64,000 nucleotides of DNA from Isoetes taiwanensis (Eukaryota; Streptophyta; Lycopodiopsida; Isoetales; Isoetaceae). The notes under the pieces are model-generated. The model searched no databases. It had not been told where the DNA came from and worked only from the letters and a program-made list of their open reading frames with translations. The position numbers and the translations under genes are program-made. Below are positions 35,589-45,882 of this stretch, one piece after another (the stretch's first letter is position 1; the number at the start of each line of letters is the position of its first letter). The stretch lies in assembly GCA_021234155.1 (NCBI GenBank), contig JAJEKV010000032.1:1954783-2018782 (forward strand), in the 5' to 3' direction.

Positions 35589-37182
35589 TGTGGCGTCCCC
35601 TACTCCTTATACGATGCCCGCGCCATTACTCGAAAGGAGGAGCATTCCCCCTGGCGACTACGGCGGGGGCCATCCTGACTCCACTCCCATGGGGCCCGAG
35701 CCGGCAAAGGGAAGAGTGGATGTGTCATTCATCCGTCTTCCATCGGATCGACCTATCTGCGGAAGCGTAACAAACAAGCGTGAGCACAACTAATAATATA
35801 CAACACAATCACCATAACAATAGCAACATCACGAGTCGACCAACACCTTCATAACAATAATACAAAGGAGGGATCCTACCCGGGGTTCGGACTCAAGGGG
35901 GGATGGCCGGCGGCTAGGCCTCCGAGTTCATTGGGAGGCGAGAATTCATGGCAATGGATTTGGGCTGGCATAGAACATGGCTTAGGGTAGTCCACTCCAT
36001 CCGCCCCTCCCGTGCACACTGCGAGAATAGGCTGAAAAGTGTTGGGACTTGGGAGTAGCTTGCCGGGGGTGAGTAGCCATAGGGGCTACCACTGCTGGGT
36101 TGCATCTCCCAACCCCGATGAGGCGGGGAAGAGAGCTGCCTCTCCTCAGGTATCCATGCTCATCGCTGGCTAGAGGGCCAACGCCCTTATTCGACTTGAA
36201 CTCTTTGGAAGGTCATATCCACCACCCCCAGTGTCGAGCTCATGCCTTGCCCACACGCGCGGTGGCAAGCCATTAAGCCCTAGCCAGCCAAAGACCCCCG
36301 ATAGGCTTTACTACCCGAGGGGTCAGATCCGCGATGGGACAAGTTCCTCCTTATCAACCGGCCTTGCCCCTTCACCCACGCCCGGGTGGGCTCCCATTAC
36401 CGCGGGGCGCATTTATGTGGGAACTAAGGTGCTATGCTAGGAGCATCTTCTACACAGCCTTTAGGTCTCTACCCCCTTCCCACAACAAGGAGATCACAGG
36501 TAGAATACATACAATATCACAGAAGCAGAGATAGAGAGTCATATCAATCTACCTACTTAACATCCAATGTTAGGTTCATTCGTTAGAGTCTCGGATCTAG
36601 GGATCTACAAGGCTTCGGAGATGATCTAACATACTAACCCGGCATATTGCCATGCCTAAAGGCGGTTTTGCACAAATGGAACAACTAGATACCTGCTCCT
36701 TGGCTTGCTCCTGATCCTTGGAAGGCATCCATGCTCCGATCTTGCCGGTTTTTGCTACTCGGCAGAACTGTTGTGCAAATCCGACTTTCGAGAACTGGCA
36801 ATGCGATTTTCGAGCCTTACCTTGGCGAATTGCCCCAGGAAAGCCCTAAATGCGAAAGAGGAAAGGAAGCTCTAGAAAACCCTAATTGGCAAGGTGAAAG
36901 GAGAGCTAGGGTCTAGGGTTTTAGCCCTTATATAGACCCTATCTAGGTTAGGGCATCCACATGGGCAAATGGCTTTAAGCCATTTGGAAATGGATGAACA
37001 AGGAACCTTTTGTTGTGTATGTTTAATTACATACCCAACATCCAAGGTTGCCCCCTAGGTGCAACCTTTAGCTCCTAGGTGCAACGTTGTCCTACTCTCA
37101 AGTACATGTCACTTGTGACATGTACGTGTGATGTGGCAGTATAATATACGTATTAGGGCGTATATTATGCTGGAACGTCACA
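35589..37182 (-). repeat. 5' LTR
   Basis: It begins TGTGGCG and ends CGTCACA on the plus strand and matches 23874-25468 throughout. It contains GTACATGTCACTTGTGACAT (about 37100), a near-perfect palindrome, and the AAATGGCTTTAAGCCATTT hairpin (about 36967). The other LTR has lost the symmetry of the first palindrome. Confidence 0.9.
36925..36937 (-). promoter_or_regulatory. candidate TATA element of the 5' LTR
   Basis: On the minus strand the LTR reads GGTCTATATAAGGGC, a good TATA context in the right orientation and position to start the genomic RNA of the element. The same element is kept in the other LTR. No transcript evidence is available. Confidence 0.45.
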
Positions 37183-37187
37183 ATATC
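37183..37187. repeat. target-site duplication ATATC, right
   Basis: It pairs with 23869-23873. LINE coding sequence resumes immediately after it. Confidence 0.85.
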
Positions 37188-39331
37188 ATCTTCACGTCAG
37201 CCGAGGGTCCCCTCCTTCAGTTACCGAGGCCAAAATGTGGAAGTTGCATCCACATACAAATATTTCCTTTTGCAAATTATTTACAAATTATTTCCACATC
37301 CACATGAATAATGAACCATGTATCTTTTTGCCATAGAGGCCTGGGGGCCTAAATGGCTTGATTAATACATAATTATTAATAATTATTATTTGGGAGTGGA
37401 GTTTCCTTCTACTATGCACTGAGACACATCCATACGGCTACGAGTGATGGCAGGCTGGAAGGCACTATATGCAATGCAAAACAATAGTCATAGAGCGGAG
37501 TTGTATGATTGGGCCCATCAGTCACACCTGTTCAAGGTCTTAGTGGAGCCTGTCCTTATATACGGGGTGGAAGTATGGAGCCCAGTAGTATCACTTGCTA
37601 CTTGGAATGACTTGGAGCAGGTCCAGAAAGCCTTCTTAGTACGAGCACTAGGGGTGAAGTCCACAGTCCCATATCAAATTCTACTGCACGAGACAGGATT
37701 CTTGCCTCTTCAGAGGGCGGCCCTTGATCGCCACATTGTCTATTTTCAGAAGGTGGTCAATATGGACGATGCTCATCTCCATGGAATAAAATAATGGCTA
37801 AGGTTAGCCAAATGGCTATTTTGTAGCATTTTTGCCCAAAAAAACAGCTAAAGTAAATGGGAAAAATTGCCCCAAAAAAGAAAATTTTAGCCCAATTTTT
37901 TTGCCGACTAAGTGAGTTTTTAGTTCGGATAGCCAAACCTTCACCTCCAGACAATTCCTCCAGGACAACAATTAGCCAAGCTTAAGAAAAAGTGGACTTG
38001 GGAAAATGGATGGATTAGCCTAGTAGCCATCACCAAGATATATAGGAACTTTAGGAAATCACCAAAGAACTTGCTTCAAGTATGAAGTTGAAGTAGAAAC
38101 TTCTTATTTCAAGTATGAAGTTAATTATCAGAGGAAGGATCACAGCTAGAAGGAACACTGCACCTTTTTTTTTTAGCTTTGAACATGTGCGTATATGATT
38201 ATGTGTCAATTTATGACTTTGTTTTATTATTATAACGGAAGTTACAAGAATGATTATAATTGCGCCATTTATTTTTCTATAATGAATTACATTGTAATAA
38301 CAATAAGTTCAATGTCTTTGTCCAAAGGCTTGGATCTTTTAAAATAAGGAAAGTGTGATGGCTAATATTTGACCTACATTTTGTGAAAGTTTAGCCAAAG
38401 GCAAGAAACCATGATGGAGAAAATCCATTTAGTTTAGCCAAGCAGTAGAAACTTCTAGCTCCAATTCGAAGGTAGTTTAGCTAAACCTATGTGGCTATAC
38501 TAAAAATACATGAGTAGTAATTTATTCCATGCTCGTCTCCCTAAACTAGCTTATATCATGGCAATGGAGCCGCAGCGCCTCAAGGCCTGCTGGAGGGAAA
38601 AGAGAGCTCAATGGTTGGCTAGATGGAATGTGCAAGAGCACAGGTGCATACATGTGCAAACAGAGGCAGATCGCCATAGCTTGAGGCAATATCTTGACGC
38701 TTGCCTCCTTTAGCAAGCTTTGGGATGCCAATGCCCTTGAACAGGTCAAGACAGCACACTACCAGCGCCACATAAATCCCACATTGGAACGAGGTCCGCA
38801 ATGCTACCTGCATACCCACTTGCCCATGAAAAGACGCAGACTCATTGTCTCCATTCGCACAGGGGCACATCATCTTCGAATTGAGACGGGCAGATGGATT
38901 GGTGAGCCACGTCCGGGATGTGCTCTGTCAATCCGCCAAATGGGAGTCATTGAGGATGAATCTCATACCCTTCAAAGTTGCCCAAAGATATGATCAAATT
39001 CGGACCACGATATGCCGAAGTTGGTCGCCCACGGCCCGCCGTTACATGTGACATTGAGCACAAAGATCCGGTCTTTGGGAACATATCTTTAGGAGGTTAT
39101 GGACATGCGAGATCAGCTATGTCCTCGGGCACACACTTGACATGTATATATACATTGATGTATACTTGTACAGTTTGACAGCATTCTTATTACTGCCACG
39201 GTTTTTCCCTCGAAAACCCTTCCGGGCGGGGGTTTTTTAACCCGGACAGTAATACGTTTGGCTGCGCTCCTTATGGGTCCCATAGGCCGATTGGCCTCAG
39301 TGGACGATAAAAAAATCATTCTCATTCTCAT
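37188..39331 (+). pseudogene. LINE reverse transcriptase, C-terminal part
   Basis: After the LTR element the frame gives FSYRGQNVEVASTYKYF, the RT thumb block that normally precedes YLG. An AT-rich insertion of roughly 130 bp (about 37260-37390) interrupts before LGVEFPSTM. Then come MAGWKALYAMQNN (37447) and LVEPVLIYGVEVWSP (about 37540). After the 0.75-kb insertion the frame gives PKLAYIMAMEPQRLKACWRE (38540) and, after a shift, LRIETGRWIGEPRPGCALSI with DESHTLQSCP (38870-38990), the terminal H/C zinc block. Two shifts and one stop are visible apart from the insertions. Confidence 0.8.
37779..38539. mobile_element. 0.75-kb insertion with a 12-bp target duplication
   Basis: ATGCTCATCTCC (37767-37778) and ATGCTCGTCTCC (about 38528-38539) flank an AT-rich segment that breaks the LINE frame. 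Joining the flanks restores DDAHLPKLAYIM. The ends carry loosely inverted motifs (ATGGCTAAGGTTAGCC near the left, TTAGCTAAACCTATGTGGCT near the right), so it may be a non-autonomous DNA element. The long duplication, however, would be more typical of a non-LTR insertion. No coding sequence is present. Confidence 0.5.
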
Positions 39332-40541
39332 TCTTTGACACTTGGTCCCTTTTCTTTATGCCTAGATATGCTTCTGAGTTGTTGAATTGGTTTATAACTA
39401 GCTTTAGATTGCAGATCTATTCTAACCACTACATCATGTTGTTCCTAGTAAAGTTCTTATCTTTATTCTCTATTTTCATGCGTTTTGTGTTTTTACTCTT
39501 AAAGGGTCCGACGAGTTGAAGAGAATATGTGCAACTCTATGATCCCCTTTTTTTCTAATGTTCTTCCTAAAGATAGGTTTGGAGGGCCTATACATCAAAG
39601 CCTATACATCAAAGGCAGATGTGATTTCTCATGTCCTCCTAAGAGATTATTATTTATACTTATTTTAATTAAATTATTAGTGCACACTTTATCAACCTTC
39701 TTAACTCACTTACCAAGCTTCCTAACATATGATACCCCTTACCTACCAAAAATTCAAATGCTAAACTATTAGAGACATTTGGCTCATAATTATTTTTTCA
39801 TCAATTTTTTTTGTTAGACCACATTTGTCCCAATCGCGTCATTTTCGACCAAGCTCTTCTCTTAAAGAGTCATTTCCAACCAAGCTGTCAAAGAGACATC
39901 AGGAGTATTTCTACGTTTCTCGTGCCATACATGTCCTTTGGCGCCATATGGATCTTCTCAAATTTGGCCTCAAATTAAACCTGGTTGGATTCGTAATCAT
40001 ACTATGCCAGACTATCATTTGCATCTAAGCTGGTCTATTGTTTGCCAAGATGGTGACAAAAATCACACTCCCCTTGTCTGTAGAGTATATGCACAAATTG
40101 GGAAAAGAAAGGGGGAAGTTTCAAGATAAGTGTGGATGAAGATGTTTTAAGCTGTACTGGAGCTAAGAGTGCAAACCTATCTTCACAAGGAGGACATGTA
40201 GTGATGCCCTTCAAGACCCGTAGTAATGTGACAGTCCACCCGTTATCAACCATAGAGCAAGAAGAGGCAGTAGACGTCGTTGTATCTACCAAGCCCAGCT
40301 CCTTGCCATTCTGCGTGGTCGGCGCCAGACGGGTGCATCAAAGGGCATGTTGTCGACGAGGTAACCGTCTCCCTATATCATACAAGATCCTTTCTGACGT
40401 GGCAAGCCCGAGAGAAGGCCACCAGCTCGGCCTTAAGGCAGCAATAGTAGCTTCGGGCAGTCATGCACTATGAATGCGTACCGGGCGCGTGAAAATGCAT
40501 GGAGATGACATGGAAACCATATAGGGATCTCCTCCAAGATG
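39332..40541. repeat. right piece of repeat X, copy 1
   Basis: This segment matches 41950-42203 and then 49163-50165, with the DNA transposon absent. It is thus an unoccupied version of the transposon's target. Differences include a roughly 30-bp segment present only in copy 2 (about 49580-49610) and another near 50015. Plus-strand frames are open in part (PDYHLHLSWSIVCQDGD and SNVTVHPLSTIEQEEAV in both copies), but no domain is recognised. Confidence 0.8.
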
Positions 40542-41238
40542 CTGAATTTAAGGGTATTTTATATTACTGCAAACGCAAGTCATTAGTGCGTTTGCACCGT
40601 CACCTTATTTATAATTTAATTCCCTCCCTTGCTGATGGTTTTTGTGCCCTGATTATTGCTGTTGGCAGCTTTTTGTACTTCCTTATTCAAGGCAATGCTG
40701 CTGCATTTAGCTAGAATTGGATCTGTAGTGATCTTAGGCGCCACCTTTACAACCACCTTTGGAGCAGGGTAGCCCTTAAGCTTGAAATATCGCCAAAAGG
40801 CTATTTTTTTGGACATTGGCATTTTTTTTCACTATTGTTGAGTAGGATCAATTAGGAGTGGTGCAAATAAAATATCGCCACCTTGTCTACGAAATTGTCT
40901 CTCTCCACTTATAAGTTAGCCTACGTCACTAAATGATGGATTCTTGGATTCACCCCCATGCTTGGCCTTTCTCTTGTGAAGACACATATGCCAATGTCTG
41001 GTAATACGTCTATTCATTATGTGAGCATTACACTTAGAACTGTATATGGACATAAGAAATATATATTGTAGACCCAATTTTTACTTGAGAAAAAAGTATA
41101 TATTCCATCGCTTGATATATTCCATCGCCAAGGTTGCTACAACTCAAATTGAAGCTCGAAACAAAATCGCCAAAATAACTAATCGAAAAAAGCTAAGATT
41201 CGCCTCACATTCTAAATTACACCTATGAAAATTTGGGC
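40542..41238. other. no gene recognised
   Basis: AT-rich spacer between the two X copies. GGAGCAGGGTAGCCCTTAAG (40761) is complementary to sequence at 41236-41259, so this could be a small inverted-repeat element, but its ends are not defined. Confidence 0.35.
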
Positions 41239-41943
41239 TTAGGGGCTACCCTGCTTTGGAGTAGGTTTTGTATTTCTTCCCTTAACATTAGTCTTCTTAA
41301 ACTTAGTATTTATGTTACTCTGGTCAGCATTTTCCAATAGAAAGGATAAGGGCTTGACTGTTTTTTCAATGATGTCTGCCATCCTTGAATTGCCATATGG
41401 GGCTTTTAGACTTGCTTCAGGATTTTCAGCATAGCACAAAGTTATCTCAATCATTGTCTTTCTCACTTCCAGATAGGCTATATGTGCAATCACAGCATGC
41501 TTCAACACATTATTTAGTAGCTTTAAAATAATCACCATTTTTTCAATTGGGGAAGTACCTTCATAGACTGATTCCATGTGGTTAAGGAAGTACCAAATCC
41601 CTTGGTCAAACCACATAATGCCACACCTGCAAGAGGATTTCTTGTTTTTGAAGCATTTACATTTTAAATAAGGGCAACGAGTGCGCCACATTCTTTTTGG
41701 AAAGCAATCATCTCTTTGCTCAGTAGGAAAAGCCATGTAACCCTTTTGGCACACTTGTATGGTAGGGTCTTTGGTACATACCTCATCAAAAAAGGTCATA
41801 TCAAATACGAGTCCAGAATTGATGTATCCAAAAATCTTTTTCAATCTCACTATGGTAGCTTTTGCTTTGTTGATTTTATCTTTTATTTTGGGACATGCAT
41901 GAGCGTGCATGGTTCCCATGGTTGACTTTTTTCTTGTTGCCAA
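41239..41943 (-). CDS. unknown basic, Cys-rich ORF of 234 codons
   Basis: An uninterrupted minus-strand frame runs from ATG 41943 to a stop at 41239. It encodes a basic protein with a Cys-rich cluster CPYLKCKCFKNKKSSCRC (about residues 90-107) followed by WFDQGIWYFLNHMES, a mostly helical middle and a Lys-rich tail. I recognise no family. The cluster only faintly recalls zinc-binding domains found beside plant transposases. Its N-terminal end overlaps the left part of repeat X (a decayed copy lies at 23027-23105), so it belongs to a repeat rather than a single-copy gene. It stops short of the nearby DNA transposon. Confidence 0.35.
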   Translation of the reverse strand: MATRKKSTMGTMHAHACPKIKDKINKAKATIVRLKKIFGYINSGLVFDMTFFDEVCTKDPTIQVCQKGYMAFPTEQRDDCFPKRMWRTRCPYLKCKCFKNKKSSCRCGIMWFDQGIWYFLNHMESVYEGTSPIEKMVIILKLLNNVLKHAVIAHIAYLEVRKTMIEITLCYAENPEASLKAPYGNSRMADIIEKTVKPLSFLLENADQSNINTKFKKTNVKGRNTKPTPKQGSP

Positions 41944-42203
41944 TTCTTTTCTTTGACACTTGATCTCTTTTTTTATGCTTAGATATGCTTCTGAGTTGTT
42001 GAGTCGGTTTATAGCTAGCTTTAGATTGCAGGTCTATTCTAACTACTACATCATCTTGTTCCTAGTAAAGTTCTTACCTTTATTCTCTACTTTCATGCGT
42101 TTTGTGTTTTTACTCTTAAAGGGCCCGGCAAGTTGAAGAGAATGTGTGCAACTCCATGATCCCCTTTTTTTTTCTAATGTTCTTCCTAAAGATATATGTG
42201 GAG
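41880..42203. repeat. left piece of repeat X, copy 2
   Basis: It matches 23027-23105 and 39332-39590 as one continuous sequence. This shows that the LINE was inserted in copy 1 and that copy 2 is uninterrupted until the DNA transposon at 42204. Confidence 0.75.
42200..42203. repeat. target-site duplication GGAG, left
   Basis: GGAG occurs once at the equivalent place in X copy 1 (TTGGAGGGCCTATAC, near 39585) and twice around the transposon (42200-42203 and 49159-49162). Confidence 0.8.
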
Positions 42204-42233
42204 GGGTGTAAATTCTATAGTGGTGTACAAAAA
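42204..42233 (+). repeat. left terminal inverted repeat
   Basis: It begins GGGTGTAAATTCTATAGTGG. It pairs with the right end over 22 bases with one mismatch (G/C at position 17) and then a CAAAAA stretch shared by both ends. Confidence 0.85.
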
Positions 42234-42576
42234 GCACTGTCCGAACATGTGCTTTATGTGCTGAAACCGCTTAGTACCTCCTTAGTCGTGTGACGTCCAA
42301 CCGAATTAAAACAGAATTGGCATGCACCAAGAATAGTATATGCAATTCCGGAATGGCAGGGATCAGTGACTAGGATCTCCAAAGACGTGGGAACTCCGTT
42401 GGCGGGGAGGATGATTGGAGTTTCCTTTAGTGGTTGGCGGGAGAAATCAGAATTCGGAATTGCAATTAGAGAATTGCAATACCAATTCATACAATTCGAA
42501 CAAATTTTGCATTGTTTCAATTGAATTTTCAATTTGGAATTGTAATTCGAGTCGTGAATCTGTCTCGTGAATTTCA

Positions 42577-45500
42577 ATGGAGAGCTCCCCTGAAAGCATC
42601 GATTCAACTAGAAGAAGGATTTTCTTGCAAATTCAAGCTGAAAATAGAAGAAAATCCCGAGAAAGGAAGAGACAGAGAGAGAAGGAAAACAATCCTCCTT
42701 CCAATACCAAAGATTGTGGTGTTTTGAGTGAAAGAAGATTACAGGAATTGTTGAAGAATTTGGAAGATTATTTCAATGAAATTACAAATACTTTTGCCTT
42801 GAATGTGGACAAAGGGAAGTTAGCATCGAGATTCTTCAAGAAGATTAAACATCTTCCACGCGATGTTGATGTAGCAGATCCAAAAGAAAATGCCCTTATG
42901 AGGGATTTAATTTTGAATGTGAAAGAGACTTTTCAAGCTCAAAAATATGATAGAAATACCGATGTTCTTCAAGCAAAAGGAGTACACCGCAAATGGTCGC
43001 ATCTTCAACAAAGGGAGTGAATCAATCAGCAATAGCAAGGCTTCTATCTATTCTAAGAAGAATCGCGTGGCAAGAGCATTTGAGAGGCGTGTGTATGCGA
43101 GAATTTGAAGCGGGTCCCCGGTCAATGTTTCAGAGGAGAAAAAGGTCTCGATGCACTTTTCGGATGAAGCAATAGGTAAGATAAAGAATTTTTGGGATGA
43201 GAATACTAGGATCTCACCATATAAAAACATGTGAGAAAACATGTTAGTGAAACAGTGTGAAAAGATTGACCATCCTATTCATTTCTTTGGAGGTGACACA
43301 AGTAAGCACATTTACGCCTCTTTTTTTTACGTATTTTGCATGATATTGTTCTTTGAATCGTGTTATGATCAGTTGCAGTTTTATCTTCAATTCAGGAAAG
43401 AGTATCCTGAGATCAATATATGCCAACAAACCTTTGAGAAGCTTAAACCAAGCTATATTAGGAGATTGCAAGAAAGAGAGACTTGTCACGCCCGATTACC
43501 ACATGCACCTTGATTTTTGTCATGCGGGCAATTAATAACATGAGGTCGATCCTTATGGTGTGCACAAAGATTGCAAATGCGCATGCAGGTATGTGGTCCA
43601 GTCCAACATGCAATGCTAAGGACAATATTTTCAAATCTACAAGTGAGTATTGGAGAAATGTGGTATGCCCCAAAGTAGAAGCGGATGAATGGCACAAACA
43701 TGCATGTTTGATGACACCGCAAGAAATGTGGTCTCAAGAGGTAAGTTATTAACATAGCTCATATATATTGTTTAACTTTTCATTTCTATGATATCTAGAT
43801 AACATATGTCATATATATTGTTTAACTTTTCATTTCTATGATATCTAGCTTCAATATTCTCTTACAGTACTTTCTCTAATCCACTTTATACAGGATTCCA
43901 AAGTGTCCAAGGGAAACAAGTAAATCATTAGAACACCTGGTGGATTGGAAAGTTTTTGAAAAAGTTAGTGTTGAGTTTGTGTTAGAAGGATCACATCATT
44001 TATACTAATTTGTTGATTCTACTACTTGCAGCAAGAAGCTGTTTCTAAGAGAAACCCTAAGAAGAAACCAACTAAAGTTACAAGATTGGCCTACAAGACT
44101 GGTACCCCTTTTGAATTTCAGGAACATGCAAGAAAAATAATGGCAGCATTTGTGCCACACAACTACAAGGCTCATTGGCAAGCAAAACAATTCAGACAAT
44201 GTTTGGCAAGTTTTGGAGAAGACACAATAGTTTCTGTAATTGACTTTGCAGAAAACTATGGTTTCAAAGTTCAGCAGGAAGCGAAATCATGCCATTGGCA
44301 CACTGACCAGGTATCCATTTTAGTTCATATCACTTACAGGTTTGGAAGGAAACAAGAGGTGGATGGCAATGACATCAAGAAGAAAAGAAAAGATATGAAG
44401 CAAAAAGATGATAACAGAGAAATTATAAAAGAGTGTCACTTCTATATTTCAGATGAGAAGTCTCATGACACTGAATTTGTACAGCATTACCTCTTAAAAC
44501 ATGCCACTTGGTTGGAGTTAAATGGTATTCCAAGCATTACGTATGGTCAGATGGTTGTTCATCTCAATTTAAGTCTGCAAGACCATTCTATTTCTTGGGT
44601 AGACGGTACAGAGATCTTGGGAAGGAGATTATTTGGCATGGAAAAGGTGAGCATGATGGCCAAGGAGCAGTGGTAAAAAGATTTCTCACAAAGGAACAAC
44701 TGAAGTATAATGGGAGAAAACTCCAGTGTGCCGTTCGATTTTTAAATGAATTCTTTACCAACAGCTCATCTGATTCCGATATACACAGGTAAGTACTGCA
44801 CTTGTAGCACTTGAAGCATTTAGACCTGTACTCTATAATAATTATTGTGCATGATTTTTATGTATGTTTGGTGATACTTTACTAGTTTTATACATGTTGA
44901 AGGCCATTTATGTACAAATATAACATTTTGAACTTTTTTTTTTTTTTTTTTTTGTTATTGGAATGTTTACTTACCTGTACAACACTTACAGCAGTTAAGC
45001 ACTTACAGCACTTGATTAATTGTTGTCTGCAGGTACTTTTGGGAAATTGACCCTCATAGTATAGATAGATCAGAAAGGTATGATGCTCAGACCCTCAAAG
45101 GGACAACTAAAATTCATTGCATCAGGCCTTTTTATAGAGAAAATCCTTAGAAGCTTGCGCATAGACCTTTGTCATGTTTTTGCATGTCTTGCCAGCAAGG
45201 GAAATGGGACTCCTGTAGCACTAAATCTCGTATAGGAGGTTGGGAGACAAATGAGTTGGTCCCAAAAAGAGCAGAACTGCAGGAAATTCCTGACAATGAG
45301 GTTGTGTCTGAAGACGAGGAGACTGATAGTGAAGATGATGGTGACCATGATCTGATCAGCTCTAATGTAGAAGTAGGGGACAATTTTGCAGTTAATGCAG
45401 AAGAAGGCAATGCTGAGGGTGTAGACTTTTATGTCCTGAAATGTATTGAGACAAAGAACACATTACTAGATGATTATGAAGATGGCTGGGGCAATGTTTT

Positions 45501-45711
45501 TGGAATTGGTGAGGTCATACTTTCTGGCTACTATTACAAACAATTGGAAGGAGAATTAAGTTTTCAACTTCTTTTAGACAAACCACTGGCCACAGTGTAC
45601 AGCCACCTCGTTAGGATTTGCAAATTTGACATGACTTTGGTGGAAGACAACCTGTATAGTATGGATGAGCAGACATGCCAACAAATAATGAGCAGCCTGC
45701 CTTCAAGTTGA
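42577..45711 (+). pseudogene. DDE-type transposase of the Sola-like transposon
   Basis: The enzyme would cut and join transposon ends. From ATG 42577: a basic stretch (ENRRKSRERKRQREKEN); in a shifted frame NGRIFNKGSESISNSKAS (about 42990) and KKVSMHFSDEAIGKIKNFWD (43140), with stops; RKEYPEINICQQTFEKLKPS (43396); CKCACRYVV (43577) and WRNVVCPKVEADEWHKHAC (43654). The 44032 exon follows a TTGCAG acceptor and carries the catalytic core: VIDFAENY (first Asp, 44241), SDEKSHD (about 44453), WSDGCSSQFKS (second Asp, 44550) and HGKGEHDGQGAVVKR (acidic residues at 44649 and 44655). A one-base shift falls at about 44530. An intron with clear sites runs 44791-45032; the last exon begins YFWEIDPHSID, has a stop at 45148 and ends at 45711. 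Confidence 0.75.
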
Positions 45712-45882
45712 TAACAGTTTCCAATCATCAATTGTGCAAAGAAGATAAAAATATTCATTGATAACTTAATAAGTATATCCAGATCCAAAGGATATATCAA
45801 AATGTATACAAAATTGGCCAGCCTACATGAACAACAAAAATGGCTGGCTGTCAGTTGACTATTTACAATTTGTTTCACCTAA

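Larger units (their letters stand above)
23874..37182 (-). mobile_element. Ty3/gypsy LTR retrotransposon, complete, minus orientation
   Basis: Two LTRs of about 1.59 kb (23874-25468 and 35589-37182) enclose a coding region that reads on the minus strand in the order gag, protease, reverse transcriptase, RNase H, integrase, chromodomain-like tail. The outer ends are TGTGACG and CGTCACA, and the flanks are the duplication ATATC. The order with integrase after RNase H and the VKWKHLPLEDAT tail point to the chromovirus branch. All coding parts are broken by indels and stops. It is unusual in having about 4.8 kb between the 5' LTR and gag, filled with an extra ORF and hairpin repeats. It sits inside a LINE. 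Confidence 0.92.
23106..39331 (+). mobile_element. LINE, 5'-truncated, carrying nested insertions
   Basis: RT-coding sequence begins near 23108 (LFNKALQEGFPT at about 23143, then IYKAGDPLARLI at about 23200) and runs to 23873. It resumes at 37183 after a 13.3-kb LTR retrotransposon, and again at 38540 after a 0.75-kb insertion. Reading across each junction restores the LINE frame: KTKVVFIS continues into SSRQPRVPSFSYRGQNVEV, and VNMDDAHL continues into PKLAYIMAM. The 3' end is a short (ATTCTC)n array (about 39314-39334) rather than poly(A). The flanks are the two halves of repeat X, sharing a probable short target duplication (TTCATTG/TTCTTTG). Confidence 0.8.

Noticed and set aside
39825-40473. 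Open plus frames in repeat X, shared by both copies
   Set aside because: Shared frames alone do not show coding. The two copies differ by indels that change the frame, and no domain is recognised.
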